Notes under the pieces: generated by a model
Seen by the model: only the letters and a program-made list of their open reading frames with translations
What the model was told of the DNA's origin: nothing
Database searches by the model: none
Made by a program: the position numbers and the translations under genes
Origin: Planomicrobium sp. CPCC 101079
GTDB taxonomy: Bacteria; Bacillota; Bacilli; Bacillales_A; Planococcaceae
NCBI RefSeq assembly: GCF_007859275.1
Contig: NZ_VOHC01000024.1
Coordinates: forward strand, 117,726-181,725
Direction of reading: 5' to 3'
Length of the DNA: 64,000 bases
In this document: piece by piece, positions 53,243 to 63,207 of the stretch
How the letters are laid out: each line of letters starts with the position of its first letter
Position numbering within the stretch: position 1 is the first letter of the stretch

Positions 53243-55597
53243 TTGAAACATTTGTATAGAAGACAAAAAGGTATTGCAGTGATTTTTTTACTGCTGCTTG
53301 TTTTAACAAGTATTTCTTTTATGGCTGAGACCAGTTATGCAGCAGAGTCTTACAAGGGGATCGCTATAAAAAATTCGACTAAAATCTACAGTGCTGCATC
53401 AAGTAAATCGACTGTTCTTATATCTTATCCGCAAGGAACAAACTTGAAATACACTTCTTATTCAAGTGAATGGTACAATACGACAGTCGTGGTGAATGGA
53501 AAAAGCCGAAATGGCTTTATTAGTAAATCAGATGTTGAAAATCAAGACAATACTCAACAAAGCTTAAGCGGAATTACAGTGAAATCTCCTACAGCTGTCT
53601 ATTCTTTGGCTTCCACTAGCTCCAAAAAGCTGAAGACGTATAGCAAAGGGACAATTTTAAAGTATAAAACGTTCAGTAAAAACTGGAATACAGCCGTAAT
53701 TGACCTTAAAGGGAAAAAGACGACGGTGTATTTACCAAAGAAAGATGTAGAAAATCGCTATACGGAGCAAAAGAACTTAAAAGGTGTAGCATTAAAATCG
53801 TCGACGGTTGTTTATTCTCAACCCGCCACAACTTCAAAAAGTTTAAAAGCGTATAGTGAAGGAACCGTATTGAAATACAAAACCTTCAGCAAAAATTGGC
53901 ATGAAGCGACCGTTAGTGTAAACGGCAAAGCAACAAAAGGCTATATCTACAAAGCGCATGTCGAAAATGCGGTAGACAAGCAAATTGAGTCAAAAGGCAT
54001 TGGCTTAAAAAGCCCTACTGCTATCTATTCGCGTGCCTCTGCCAATTCCAAAACATTAAAAACTTACGCGCAAGGCGCCATCCTTAGCTATAAAACTCTT
54101 ACAAGCAAATGGTACGAAACGACTGTTTCTATTAATGGCAAGAAAACTACAGGGTATATACATACGAGCCATATTGAAAAACTCAGTGCTGCAAGCAAAT
54201 CGGTAAAAGGCGTGGCCTTGAAAACGCCGACAAAAATTTATGCGTTGGCATCCAAGAACGCAAAAGTGCTGAAGACCTACTCGAAACCTGATCAGCTTGA
54301 AATCAAAAAACTGTCTCGCAATTGGTATACCGTAAAAATTAAAATTTCCGGTAAAGAAGTTGTGGCGTATGTCCATAACGGCGATGTAAGCGAAGATCGC
54401 ATCTCCACAAAAACAGTCTCATATCAAACGGATTTCAAGAAAGTTGTAGATGCCCAGCTGAACTTGTTTGCTCATCCTCAAGTTTCAGGAAAAACGGGAG
54501 GCTGGATGGATGCTTCAAGAAAACAAGTAGAATACTATGCAAACCCGTCAAACTTTAAGAAAAATAGCACAAACTATTATCAATTTTTAGTATTGTCGAA
54601 GCCGGCAGGCCTCAACGCAAAAGAAGTGAACCAGAAAGTTTTATATAACCATGGGATCTTAACTGGAAAAGCTCAATCATTTATAAATGCAGGAAAAAAG
54701 TATAAGGTCAACGAAGCATACTTAATCGCGCATGCATTGCTAGAAACCGGAAATGGCCGCTCCAAACTAGCAACTGGTATTCCTGTAGACGATAAAGGGA
54801 AAATAGTAAGCACAAAAAATGCGGACCATATCGTCTATAATATGTACGGCATCGGGGCAACAGACAAATGTCCGGAATCTTGCGGAGCCAAAAAAGCTTT
54901 TGAAAAAAAATGGTTTACGCCTGAAGCGGCTATCATCGGAGGCGCAGATTTTATCCAGGACTATATTGTCCAGGGACAGGATACATTATATAAAATGCGC
55001 TGGAATCCGGCAAAGCCAGGCGACCATCAATACGCGACAGATATAGGATGGGCTGTAAAACAAACAGCGAGAATCGAGCAGCTTTACAAATTAGTAGATA
55101 ACTTCGTATTGGTATACGATGTACCGAAATATGCAAACCAACCTTCATCTTCAGGTGATCCGAACGCTTATTTACCTGTAAAACCTGTCATATATCCTGT
55201 AGGAATCTACGGCAGCAATATTGCAGGAATGGAATTGAATTTAAGGGACAAACCGACGACAATCGGCTCTAAAATCTTAAAAAAAATTCCGGACAAAGCC
55301 AAAATAGAAATCCTTCAAAAGAATGGAACATGGTATAAAGTGAAGTACAGCGGAAAAACCGGCTGGGTAAGCGGAAGCTACGTCAAGTTGCTGAATCTGT
55401 TGGAAGTGAAAGCGAACGGTTTGGTTATTCGCGAGAAAGCTAGTACTAGTTCAAAATCCTACGGATCAGTAAATAAAGGCGCTTTTCTTCCTGCAGTACT
55501 AGATAAAAGCAATAAAATCACTAAAGATAAAGACTGGTATAAAGTCACTTATAAAGGCAAGCCAGCATGGATAAAGGGCAGCATTTCAGTAAAATAG
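53243..55597 (+). CDS. Secreted beta-N-acetylglucosaminidase with SH3-type repeats
   Basis: This 784-residue exported protein has a signal peptide (about 1-34, ending SYAAE), then five repeats of about 68 residues with the pattern KGVALKSPTxVYSxAS, LKTYSKGTxLKYKTFSKNW, VNGKxTTGYI. A GH73-like glucosaminidase domain follows at about 400-635 (IAHALLETGNGRSKLATG, catalytic E501), then two SH3b domains (about 645-784, LNLRDKPTTIGSKIL and LVIREKASTSSKSYG). It resembles LytD/Atl-type autolysins. TTG 53243 follows AGGAGAAGG. Codon use is more AT-rich than the neighbouring protease. It is flanked by 95-bp direct repeats. Confidence 0.88.
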   Translation: MKHLYRRQKGIAVIFLLLLVLTSISFMAETSYAAESYKGIAIKNSTKIYSAASSKSTVLISYPQGTNLKYTSYSSEWYNTTVVVNGKSRNGFISKSDVENQDNTQQSLSGITVKSPTAVYSLASTSSKKLKTYSKGTILKYKTFSKNWNTAVIDLKGKKTTVYLPKKDVENRYTEQKNLKGVALKSSTVVYSQPATTSKSLKAYSEGTVLKYKTFSKNWHEATVSVNGKATKGYIYKAHVENAVDKQIESKGIGLKSPTAIYSRASANSKTLKTYAQGAILSYKTLTSKWYETTVSINGKKTTGYIHTSHIEKLSAASKSVKGVALKTPTKIYALASKNAKVLKTYSKPDQLEIKKLSRNWYTVKIKISGKEVVAYVHNGDVSEDRISTKTVSYQTDFKKVVDAQLNLFAHPQVSGKTGGWMDASRKQVEYYANPSNFKKNSTNYYQFLVLSKPAGLNAKEVNQKVLYNHGILTGKAQSFINAGKKYKVNEAYLIAHALLETGNGRSKLATGIPVDDKGKIVSTKNADHIVYNMYGIGATDKCPESCGAKKAFEKKWFTPEAAIIGGADFIQDYIVQGQDTLYKMRWNPAKPGDHQYATDIGWAVKQTARIEQLYKLVDNFVLVYDVPKYANQPSSSGDPNAYLPVKPVIYPVGIYGSNIAGMELNLRDKPTTIGSKILKKIPDKAKIEILQKNGTWYKVKYSGKTGWVSGSYVKLLNLLEVKANGLVIREKASTSSKSYGSVNKGAFLPAVLDKSNKITKDKDWYKVTYKGKPAWIKGSISVK

Positions 55598-55612
55598 TAA
55601 ATCAAGTTTCTG

Positions 55613-55650
55613 GAAGACCCGATGCTTCGGCAGTATCAGGTCTTCTTTTA
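55613..55650 (+). terminator. Terminator of the glucosaminidase gene
   Basis: GAAGACCCGAT (55613-55623) pairs with ATCAGGTCTTC (55635-55645, one mismatch), followed by TTTTA. Confidence 0.8.
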
Positions 55651-55693
55651 ATTGGGGGAAAATTGGATTGCCTCTTTACCTAGTGTCAACGTT

Positions 55694-55909
55694 TAAAGAT
55701 TACATCTGGAAAGCGACTTGGCGGCAATCGATGACAGCAAGGTTTATGTGCATCCGCTTTCTGCTCTTTATAAAATAGAGAATTTCGAAAAAGAAGTGAC
55801 GGCCAAAATTCCGGTGTTCGAGGAAGGGGCGAACGATTACAAACTCATTGCGACGGATTTAGCTGGAAATACGACTGAAGTGGAGTTTTCGATCACAAAA
55901 GAAGAGTAA
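55694..55909 (+). pseudogene. Orphan 3' fragment of an S8 protease gene
   Basis: The frame reads RLHLESDLAAIDDSKVYVHP and ends ANDYKLIATDLAGNTTEVEF-SITKEE. It matches the C-terminus of the protease ending at 52789. The DNA at 55799-55893 matches 52670-52764 with 5 mismatches in 95 bp. A stop codon directly precedes the frame and no ribosome binding site or full domain is present, so this is a remnant of a second copy, not a gene. Confidence 0.85.
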
Positions 55910-56130
55910 AGCCATTAAACCTTCAATATAGTAGAATATGAATAAAACACAGTTAATGGGGTATCCTACCAAGGGTGCCTCTTTTTTGCCGTCAACGTTC
56001 TGACTGACAGTTAACGATGGAATGCAAAAAAGTCTTATGAAAATCAAGTAATTATGGTAGGTCTTTAGTCAACTTGAAAAGCGCAGGCATTATGTTACAA
56101 TTATCCATATATAATGACGAGGTGATTGGA
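55910..56130 (+). other. Intergenic region upstream of tarI
   Basis: About 220 bp without a gene. A TATAAT at 56110-56115 lies too close to the tarI ribosome binding site (56119-56124) to serve as its promoter. The direct repeat AATATAGTAGAATATGAATA near 55926 and a GTCAACG...GTTAACG pair near 55992-56015 are weak structures. Confidence 0.4.
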
Positions 56131-56844
56131 TTGATTTATGCTGGAATATTGGCAGGAGGAAAAGGCACGAGAATGGGGAACGTTCCGATGCCAAAGCAGT
56201 TTTTACTGCTGAACGAAAAACCGATTATTGTACATACCGTAGAAAAGTTTCTATTGAATAATAAATTAAACAAAATCATAATTGCAACGCCGAAAGAGTG
56301 GGTCAACCACACGAAAGACGTACTGAAAAAGTACAAAATCGATTTGCCGAAAGTGGAGATCACCGAAGGCGGTGCTGATCGCAACGGCACAATCATGGCT
56401 ATTGTCGAACACATCAAACAACACCATGGCCTGACGCCGGAAGATATTTTGGTGACGCATGACGCGGTACGCCCGTTCTTGACGCACCGGATCATCGAGC
56501 AGAACATCGAGCTCGGGCTTCAGCACACGGCTGTTGACACGGTAATTGAAGCGATCGACACAATCGTTGAATCGACAGGCGGCGATTATATTTCGTCTAT
56601 TCCGGTCCGGGGGCATATGTACCAAGGGCAGACGCCGCAAACATTCAACATTGAAAAGCTGCAGGAACTTTACGGCAAATTGACGGATGATGAAAAAGAG
56701 ATTTTAACAGATGCATGTAAAATTTTCGCTATAAAAGGCGAGAAAGTAAAATTGCTTCGCGGGGAAATTTTTAACATCAAAGTGACGACACCATATGACT
56801 TGAAAGTTGCCAATGCGATTCTACAAGGAAGTATCGACAAATGA
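56131..56844 (+). CDS. tarI: D-ribitol-5-phosphate cytidylyltransferase
   Basis: TarI makes CDP-ribitol for wall teichoic acid. The 237-residue protein begins [25 protein letters not shown], the IspD/TarI nucleotide-binding signature, with [15 protein letters not shown] later. TTG 56131, 6 nt after GAGGTG, gives the same length as B. subtilis/S. aureus TarI; the longer frame upstream is not used. It overlaps tarJ by 4 bp, which favours TarI over IspD. Confidence 0.92.
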   Translation: MIYAGILAGGKGTRMGNVPMPKQFLLLNEKPIIVHTVEKFLLNNKLNKIIIATPKEWVNHTKDVLKKYKIDLPKVEITEGGADRNGTIMAIVEHIKQHHGLTPEDILVTHDAVRPFLTHRIIEQNIELGLQHTAVDTVIEAIDTIVESTGGDYISSIPVRGHMYQGQTPQTFNIEKLQELYGKLTDDEKEILTDACKIFAIKGEKVKLLRGEIFNIKVTTPYDLKVANAILQGSIDK

Positions 56845-57866
56845 TCAACCAAATTTATCGACTCGTATCTCCAAGACAATTTGAAATCAGCTATAACGAC
56901 AAATGGATCGCCTCAAGCGATGTTGTGGTGCGCCCGACGCACCTTTCTATTTGCGCTGCGGATCAGCGTTACTTTACAGGGACGCGCGGTGAAAAGGCGA
57001 TGAAGGAAAAATTGCCGATGTCATTGATCCACGAAGGTGTTGGCGAGGTGGTGTACGATCCCGAGAACCTTTTGCCGGTCGGTACAAAAGTGGTCATGGT
57101 GCCAAACAACCCGACAGAAGTAGATGAGTTCATTGCGGAAAACTACTTGCGCACAAGCCAATTCCGTTCAAGCGGTTATGATGGTTTTATGCAGGACTAT
57201 GTCTTTATGGACCGCGGCCGCTTGGTCGAGCTTCCACAGGATATCGATATGGATGTGGCGGCGTTTACGGAATTGGTGACGATTACGGTGCACGCATTGA
57301 GCCGCTTTGAACAAAAGGCCAACAAGCGCAGAGGATCTTTCGGCGTTTGGGGCGATGGCAACTTAGGCTATATCACCTGCCTGCTGCTTAAAAAGCTGTA
57401 TCCGGAAAGCGAAGTCATCATTTTCGGCAAAACCGATTACAAGATGAATCATTTCTCTTTTGCGGACCGGGCTCTTAAAGTTGGCGATATTCCAGACGGA
57501 TTTGAAGTTGACCATGCCATCGAATGCGCAGGCGGCATCGGCAGCCAGTACGCACTCGATGAAATCATCGACCATATCAAACCGGAAGGGACCGTTTGCT
57601 TGCTTGGTGTAAGCGAACATCCGATCGAAGTGAATACCCGCATGGTTCTTGAAAAAGGATTGACCTTGATCGGCAGCAGCCGGAGCGGCGCCGCTGATTT
57701 TCAGCGCACTGTCGATATCTACAAAGAATACCCGGAAGTGGTGGACTATTTATCGACATTGATCGGCAACGTCTACGATGTTACTTCTATTGAAGAAGCG
57801 GCGAATGCGTTCGAGACCGATTTGTCCAATTCGTGGGGCAAAACCATCATGCGGTGGAAAATTTAA
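56841..57866 (+). CDS. tarJ: Ribulose-5-phosphate reductase
   Basis: TarJ is a zinc-dependent, NADPH-using medium-chain dehydrogenase that reduces ribulose-5-phosphate to ribitol-5-phosphate for TarI. The 341-residue protein shows [16 protein letters not shown] and [15 protein letters not shown] (zinc-site region), and [19 protein letters not shown] as the nucleotide-binding fold. Coupling to tarI (ATGA overlap) is the standard arrangement. Confidence 0.93.
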   Translation: MINQIYRLVSPRQFEISYNDKWIASSDVVVRPTHLSICAADQRYFTGTRGEKAMKEKLPMSLIHEGVGEVVYDPENLLPVGTKVVMVPNNPTEVDEFIAENYLRTSQFRSSGYDGFMQDYVFMDRGRLVELPQDIDMDVAAFTELVTITVHALSRFEQKANKRRGSFGVWGDGNLGYITCLLLKKLYPESEVIIFGKTDYKMNHFSFADRALKVGDIPDGFEVDHAIECAGGIGSQYALDEIIDHIKPEGTVCLLGVSEHPIEVNTRMVLEKGLTLIGSSRSGAADFQRTVDIYKEYPEVVDYLSTLIGNVYDVTSIEEAANAFETDLSNSWGKTIMRWKI

Positions 57867-57867
57867 T

Positions 57868-59016
57868 ATGAAAGTAATCCAGAAAATAAAATACTTTCTT
57901 TTTTGGGTTTTTAAAATCGTCTATCAAAGCTGTTACCGTGTGCTTTCTTTGGTTGTGCCGGTAGATGAAAACAAAATTCTGATGGTGGTTTCACGCTCAA
58001 AGGATTTAGAAGGAAACCTGAAATTCATACACGATGAACTAATTACACAAAAACCCGACGCAAAGATTCATCTTATTTCTTCAGCAAATAAGATGAATCT
58101 TAAGTTGTTTAAAGAACTATTTGCGATTGCCGGAGCCAAATATTTGATACTGGATGATTTCTTTTTGCCGATCTATTTGATCAAACCAGCAAAAACACTG
58201 AAAGTCATCCAGCTTTGGCATGCGGCAGGCGCATTTAAAAAATTCGGCTACAGCACAGTCGATAAAAAGTTCGGCCCGGATAAAGGCTATTTGAAAATCG
58301 TTCCGGTCCACTCCAACTACACACACGTCTATGTTTCTTCGCCGAATGTGGTTCCGCATTATGCGGAAGCGTTTAACATGCCAGCTGAGAACATCTACCC
58401 GCTCGGCATTCCGCGCACGGATATGTTTACCGATCAAAAACATAAATGGGAAACCATTGAGAAGATCAGGCGTCAGTATAGTCAGGCGGTTTTGGACAAA
58501 GTGGTCATTTTATTTGCCCCTACATACCGTGCAGCCAATAAACAAAAAGAATCAGAAGTGGATTTCATCAAAATCTTAACCGGACTCGCGGCGGATTTGG
58601 ATCCTGAAAAGATCCTCGTTTACAAACCGCATCCGTATCTGATGAACGATAGCCTCGAGCAGCTGAAAAACTTTGATAATATACTGGTCGCAAAAGATTA
58701 TACGGTCAATGAATGGATGCTGATCGCCGATGCCTTTATCACTGATTATTCATCAGCGATTTTTGAATTTGCTCTTTTGAAAAAACCCCTGGCGCATTTT
58801 GTTCCGGATTTAGCGGAATACGAAAAGGGACGGGGTTTATACTATCCGATTGAAAAAGTTTCGGACGGGGAAATCCTTCACGAATACAGCCGGCTCATCG
58901 CCTGGATCAACAGCCGCACAAAAAACGAAAGCTGGAATACAACGCGCATGCTGTCGTTTAATTTCAGTAATATATCAAATTCTACAAAACAAATAACCAA
59001 ACATTTTTTATCATAG
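57868..59016 (+). CDS. CDP-glycerol/ribitol phosphotransferase (TarK/TarF-like)
   Basis: This 382-residue Glyphos_transf protein has an amphipathic/hydrophobic N-terminus and the family motifs LWHAAGAFKKFGYS, ILFAPTYRA, VYKPHPYLM and FITDYSSAIFEFALLKKPL. It probably primes or extends the poly(ribitol or glycerol phosphate) chain at the membrane face. I take ATG 57868, which starts 1 bp after the tarJ stop; the longer frame from 57778 overlaps tarJ. The ribosome binding site is weak. Short length and position between tarJ and the larger polymerase suggest a TarK/TarF primase-like role. Confidence 0.85.
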   Translation: MKVIQKIKYFLFWVFKIVYQSCYRVLSLVVPVDENKILMVVSRSKDLEGNLKFIHDELITQKPDAKIHLISSANKMNLKLFKELFAIAGAKYLILDDFFLPIYLIKPAKTLKVIQLWHAAGAFKKFGYSTVDKKFGPDKGYLKIVPVHSNYTHVYVSSPNVVPHYAEAFNMPAENIYPLGIPRTDMFTDQKHKWETIEKIRRQYSQAVLDKVVILFAPTYRAANKQKESEVDFIKILTGLAADLDPEKILVYKPHPYLMNDSLEQLKNFDNILVAKDYTVNEWMLIADAFITDYSSAIFEFALLKKPLAHFVPDLAEYEKGRGLYYPIEKVSDGEILHEYSRLIAWINSRTKNESWNTTRMLSFNFSNISNSTKQITKHFLS

Positions 59017-59034
59017 CTCGGGGAGTTGTAAACA

Positions 59035-60939
59035 ATGAATGTGTCGTCAGTCGACAATGAGAAAGTCGTATTAGCAACGAACGGTAAGCTTCTTAGCGAA
59101 GTTACCCATATTAACTTGAAAGGCCCTCGTTTAGAGATTGAAGGCTACGCTACTATAGAAGGCATCAATTCCTATCAGGAAAACAGAACAAGAAAAGTAC
59201 TATTGATTGTTCCGAGTATCGATATATCGGCATACCGGGATCGGAATTTTGAGCTGGCTGATAAAACAAATGATGAAATTATGGACAGTATTACGATTAA
59301 AGCGCCACTTGACAATTGCTTGATAGCAGATGTATATGAAGAAACGGAAGATTTGTCGGAAGAATTCGCTTCTTCGTTAGGTGGATTCAAAGGCAGCATT
59401 GACTTATCGACTATATCAAAAGGGCGGCCATTGGAAGCGGGCGAGTTTCATATTTTTATAAGCCTTGAGCAGCTGGATGAAGAAAATGATTTCTTAAAAC
59501 ATCATAAAGTAATTCCACTTTCGACGAGTCCAAACTTTCACAAAGATAATGTTTTAACGACACGGTTAGAATATTTCTCCAACAGTCTAGTCTTGAAATA
59601 CAGCTTAATGCTGTCTTTTGATAATTACAGTAAGAACTTGAAGTTGAAAAATAATATTCTGCAGTCATATGATCCGCGAAAACTTCAAATGGATGAGGTG
59701 CCGGAAGAAAACCGTCGTATTCGAGCACTGAAAAACCGCTTGTTCCGAATGTTCTACTTTTTCTTTTGTTTATTTCCCATCCAGAAAACCAAAGTCATAT
59801 TTGCTTCAGACAGCCGAGTTGACTTGAGCGGGAACTTCTTTTTTGTTTATGAAGAAATTTTGGAGAGGGATATGAACCTGGATATAAAGTTTTTGTTCAA
59901 TGAACGTATTGGCTCCAAACGGACCATTGTTGATTTGGTTAAAACAGCGTATCATTTTGCAACTGCGAAAATCATTTTACTTGATGATTTTTATCCGATG
60001 ATCTACCCATTAAAAATCCGGAAAAAAGCGGATTTAATTCAAATCTGGCACGCAGCTGGAGCGTTTAAAACATTCGGTTTCAGCCGATTAGGCCGTCCAG
60101 GTGGACCTTCGCCATTATCCAAAAACCATCGGAACTATACAAAAGCAGCAGTCAGTAGTGAAGGGATTCGCGGCAATTACGCAGAAGGATTCGGGATATC
60201 AGAAGATAAAGTATATGCCACTGGACTTCCAAGAGCGGATATATTCTTTGATGAAGAATACAAAGAATATGTTAAAACCTCTTTGCATGCCAAGTATCCA
60301 TTCATGCGCGAGAAAAAAGTCATTTTATTCGCCCCGACTTTCCGGGGTAATGGGCAGGCTTCCGCCCATTACCCATACGAACATTTGGATATGGAAGAGC
60401 TTTACAACGCATTGGGCGAGGAATACGTCTTCGTCATGAAAATCCATCCCTTTGTAAAAAATAAAATTACCATTCCCTATGAATACAGCGAATTTTTTGT
60501 GGACTTAAGTGAATATCGGGAAATTAACGACTTATTGTTAGTGACGGATATCTTAATTACAGATTATTCCTCAGTTTGCTTTGAATTTGCATTATTGAAC
60601 AAACCAATGCTGTTTTTTGCTTTTGATGTCGAAGAATATATTGCCTCACGAGACTTCTATTATGATTACTTTAGCTTTATTCCAGGTCCTTTGTTGAGAA
60701 CGACCAAAGAAATTATCTCTACCATTAAAAATGAGCAATTCCAATTAGAAAAGATTCCGCCTTTTGTAAAATACTTTTTTAACGATACATTAGGGAAAGC
60801 TTCGAAGAACGTGGTGGATCAATTGATTATTCCAAGCTTAAATAATGAGCACTTAGTGGATGACCAAGAGAAAGTCATATTGCCGCCTGCTAAATCAAGA
60901 AAAGAATTATTTGATCGCTCAATACAGATGGTCGATTAA
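59035..60939 (+). CDS. tarL: Teichoic acid ribitol-phosphate polymerase (TarL-like)
   Basis: This 634-residue protein has an extra N-terminal beta-rich region (about 1-200) and a C-terminal Glyphos_transf domain with IWHAAGAFKTFGFSRLG, LFAPTFRGNG, FVMKIHPFVKNKI and ILITDYSSVCFEFALLNKPM. Size and position after tarI-tarJ point to the main-chain polymerase TarL (or a TagF-type enzyme). GGGGAG precedes ATG 59035. Confidence 0.87.
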   Translation: MNVSSVDNEKVVLATNGKLLSEVTHINLKGPRLEIEGYATIEGINSYQENRTRKVLLIVPSIDISAYRDRNFELADKTNDEIMDSITIKAPLDNCLIADVYEETEDLSEEFASSLGGFKGSIDLSTISKGRPLEAGEFHIFISLEQLDEENDFLKHHKVIPLSTSPNFHKDNVLTTRLEYFSNSLVLKYSLMLSFDNYSKNLKLKNNILQSYDPRKLQMDEVPEENRRIRALKNRLFRMFYFFFCLFPIQKTKVIFASDSRVDLSGNFFFVYEEILERDMNLDIKFLFNERIGSKRTIVDLVKTAYHFATAKIILLDDFYPMIYPLKIRKKADLIQIWHAAGAFKTFGFSRLGRPGGPSPLSKNHRNYTKAAVSSEGIRGNYAEGFGISEDKVYATGLPRADIFFDEEYKEYVKTSLHAKYPFMREKKVILFAPTFRGNGQASAHYPYEHLDMEELYNALGEEYVFVMKIHPFVKNKITIPYEYSEFFVDLSEYREINDLLLVTDILITDYSSVCFEFALLNKPMLFFAFDVEEYIASRDFYYDYFSFIPGPLLRTTKEIISTIKNEQFQLEKIPPFVKYFFNDTLGKASKNVVDQLIIPSLNNEHLVDDQEKVILPPAKSRKELFDRSIQMVD

Positions 60940-60960
60940 AAGTTAGGCTCTTACACTATG

Positions 60961-60992
60961 GAGAAGGCACATTTGCGGTCTTCTCTTTTTCT
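60961..60992 (+). terminator. Terminator candidate after tarL
   Basis: GAGAAG (60961-60966) pairs with CTTCTC (60980-60985), followed by TTTTTC. The stem is short. Confidence 0.6.
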
Positions 60993-61050
60993 TAAAAAAC
61001 GAAAAATTTAAATTGAAATTCTTGTTTTACTGCACGTTAAATCAGAAAAA

Positions 61051-61071
61051 AACGTCTGCTTATAGACGTAT
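61051..61071 (-). terminator. Hairpin with minus-strand T run
   Basis: AACGTCT (61051-61057) pairs with AGACGT (61064-61069), preceded on the plus strand by seven A residues (seven T on the minus strand). It looks like a minus-strand terminator, although no minus gene is adjacent. Confidence 0.4.
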
Positions 61072-61098
61072 TATAAAAGCCTGCCCCATAATGTTATA

Positions 61099-61107
61099 TG
61101 CTATACT
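61099..61107 (+). promoter_or_regulatory. Extended -10 promoter upstream of tagG
   Basis: TG-C-TATACT at 61099-61107 is the same extended -10 element as that before upp. It lies about 100 bp before tagG. Confidence 0.5.
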
Positions 61108-61205
61108 GTTTGAGGAAAGTTAAGATGTTTAGGCAAAACCGATCCAAAAATACTTGAAAACTAATCAGCTCCCTTAGAGCTATTTGGAACTGAGGAAGGA
61201 ACAAT

Positions 61206-62012
61206 ATGAAGTCACTATTTAATATTATTAAAGAACAAATAGGATCAATCTATTTGATCCAGCGTTTGGCCATGTTCCATATAAAAATCGATAATCGGAA
61301 CAATGTATTAGGGTTTGTCTGGGAAATTTTAAATCCCGCTATTCAAATGGCAATGTACTGGTTTGTATTCGGTCTCGGACTAAGAGAAAATAATGGCATC
61401 AATGGAGTTCCATTTATCTTCTGGATGCTCGCGGGCATTTCGATGTGGTTCTTTATGAACCAAGGGATTCTGGATGGCACGAAGTCCATCTATCAAAAAT
61501 TCAATTTGGTAGCGAAGATGAATTTTCCATTATCGACGCTACCAAGTTACATCATCACGAGCAAGCTTTATGGGCATCTGTTCCTGTTGGGAATCTTGAT
61601 GATTTTGTTCTGGATCAATGGCTACTGGCCATCAGTTTACTATATCCAGCTTGTGTATTTCATTGCAATTTCATATCTGTTTACATTTGCGGTCACTCTA
61701 TTAACATCAACGCTTGCAGTAGTAGTCCGTGATATTCAAATGGTGGTCCAATCCAGTTTGCGCGTTTTGTTCTTCTTGTCGCCCATCCTATGGCAGACAG
61801 AACGTTTGCCGGATTTCGTCGAGCCATACATGCAATTAAACCCGTTCTATTATTTAGCAAATGGGTACCGCGCTTCGCTTTTATACAATGAATGGTATAT
61901 CATCGACCAATGGCAATTGACCGTTTATAACTTAGGGGTAATTTTCCTGCTGCTATTAGTAGGTTCAGCAGCTCACTTCAAGTTTAGAAACCGTTTTTCT
62001 GATTTTATATAA
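61206..62012 (+). CDS. tagG: Teichoic acid ABC exporter permease TagG
   Basis: This 268-residue ABC-2 type permease has six membrane helices and the typical segments DNRNNVLGFVWEILNPAIQMAMYWFVFGLG and LFFLSPILWQTERLPDF. With TagH it exports wall teichoic acid across the membrane. GAGGAAGGAA precedes ATG 61206. Confidence 0.93.
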   Translation: MKSLFNIIKEQIGSIYLIQRLAMFHIKIDNRNNVLGFVWEILNPAIQMAMYWFVFGLGLRENNGINGVPFIFWMLAGISMWFFMNQGILDGTKSIYQKFNLVAKMNFPLSTLPSYIITSKLYGHLFLLGILMILFWINGYWPSVYYIQLVYFIAISYLFTFAVTLLTSTLAVVVRDIQMVVQSSLRVLFFLSPILWQTERLPDFVEPYMQLNPFYYLANGYRASLLYNEWYIIDQWQLTVYNLGVIFLLLLVGSAAHFKFRNRFSDFI

Positions 62013-62849
<837 letters not shown>

Positions 62850-62898
62850 GTTTTTACATGTTAATGTGCAACCAATAAAATCCAATTTTATAAGAATT

Positions 62899-62940
62899 TA
62901 AAAAAGAGTCCAGACCAATTGCGGTCTGGGCTCTTTTTTA
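62899..62940. terminator. Terminator of tagGH
   Basis: AAAGAGTCCAGACC (62903-62916) pairs with GGTCTGGGCTCTTT (62923-62936, one mismatch), flanked by A and T runs. Confidence 0.9.
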
Positions 62941-63207
62941 GGTACAAAGAAAGGGTGAAATGAAATCGCTTAAATTTCAAAAATTACAATTTGAGTGTAA
63001 AAATAACTACATTCTTTTAATTTTTTTGTAATAAAGAACAGAAAGTCAGGAAATTTTACACAATCAAAAAAATGTTAGTGTATGATAGAGTAAGTAAAGC
63101 TCAAAACAAAATAAGTGGTTAAGTTCTAAATATTGGTAGAAATTAAGGCGAAAGTAGTTATGAAGCTTTACAAATAAGAGGAATAACGTTAAGGGGGAGC
63201 AAGACAA
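62941..63207 (+). other. AT-rich upstream region of the last gene
   Basis: About 270 bp of AT-rich DNA without a gene. TATGAT near 63082 is a possible -10 element, but no -35 at proper spacing was found. Confidence 0.4.

Noticed and set aside
56110..56115. Perfect TATAAT before tarI
   Set aside because: The predicted transcript start would fall on the ribosome binding site of tarI, and no -35 hexamer is at the right distance.
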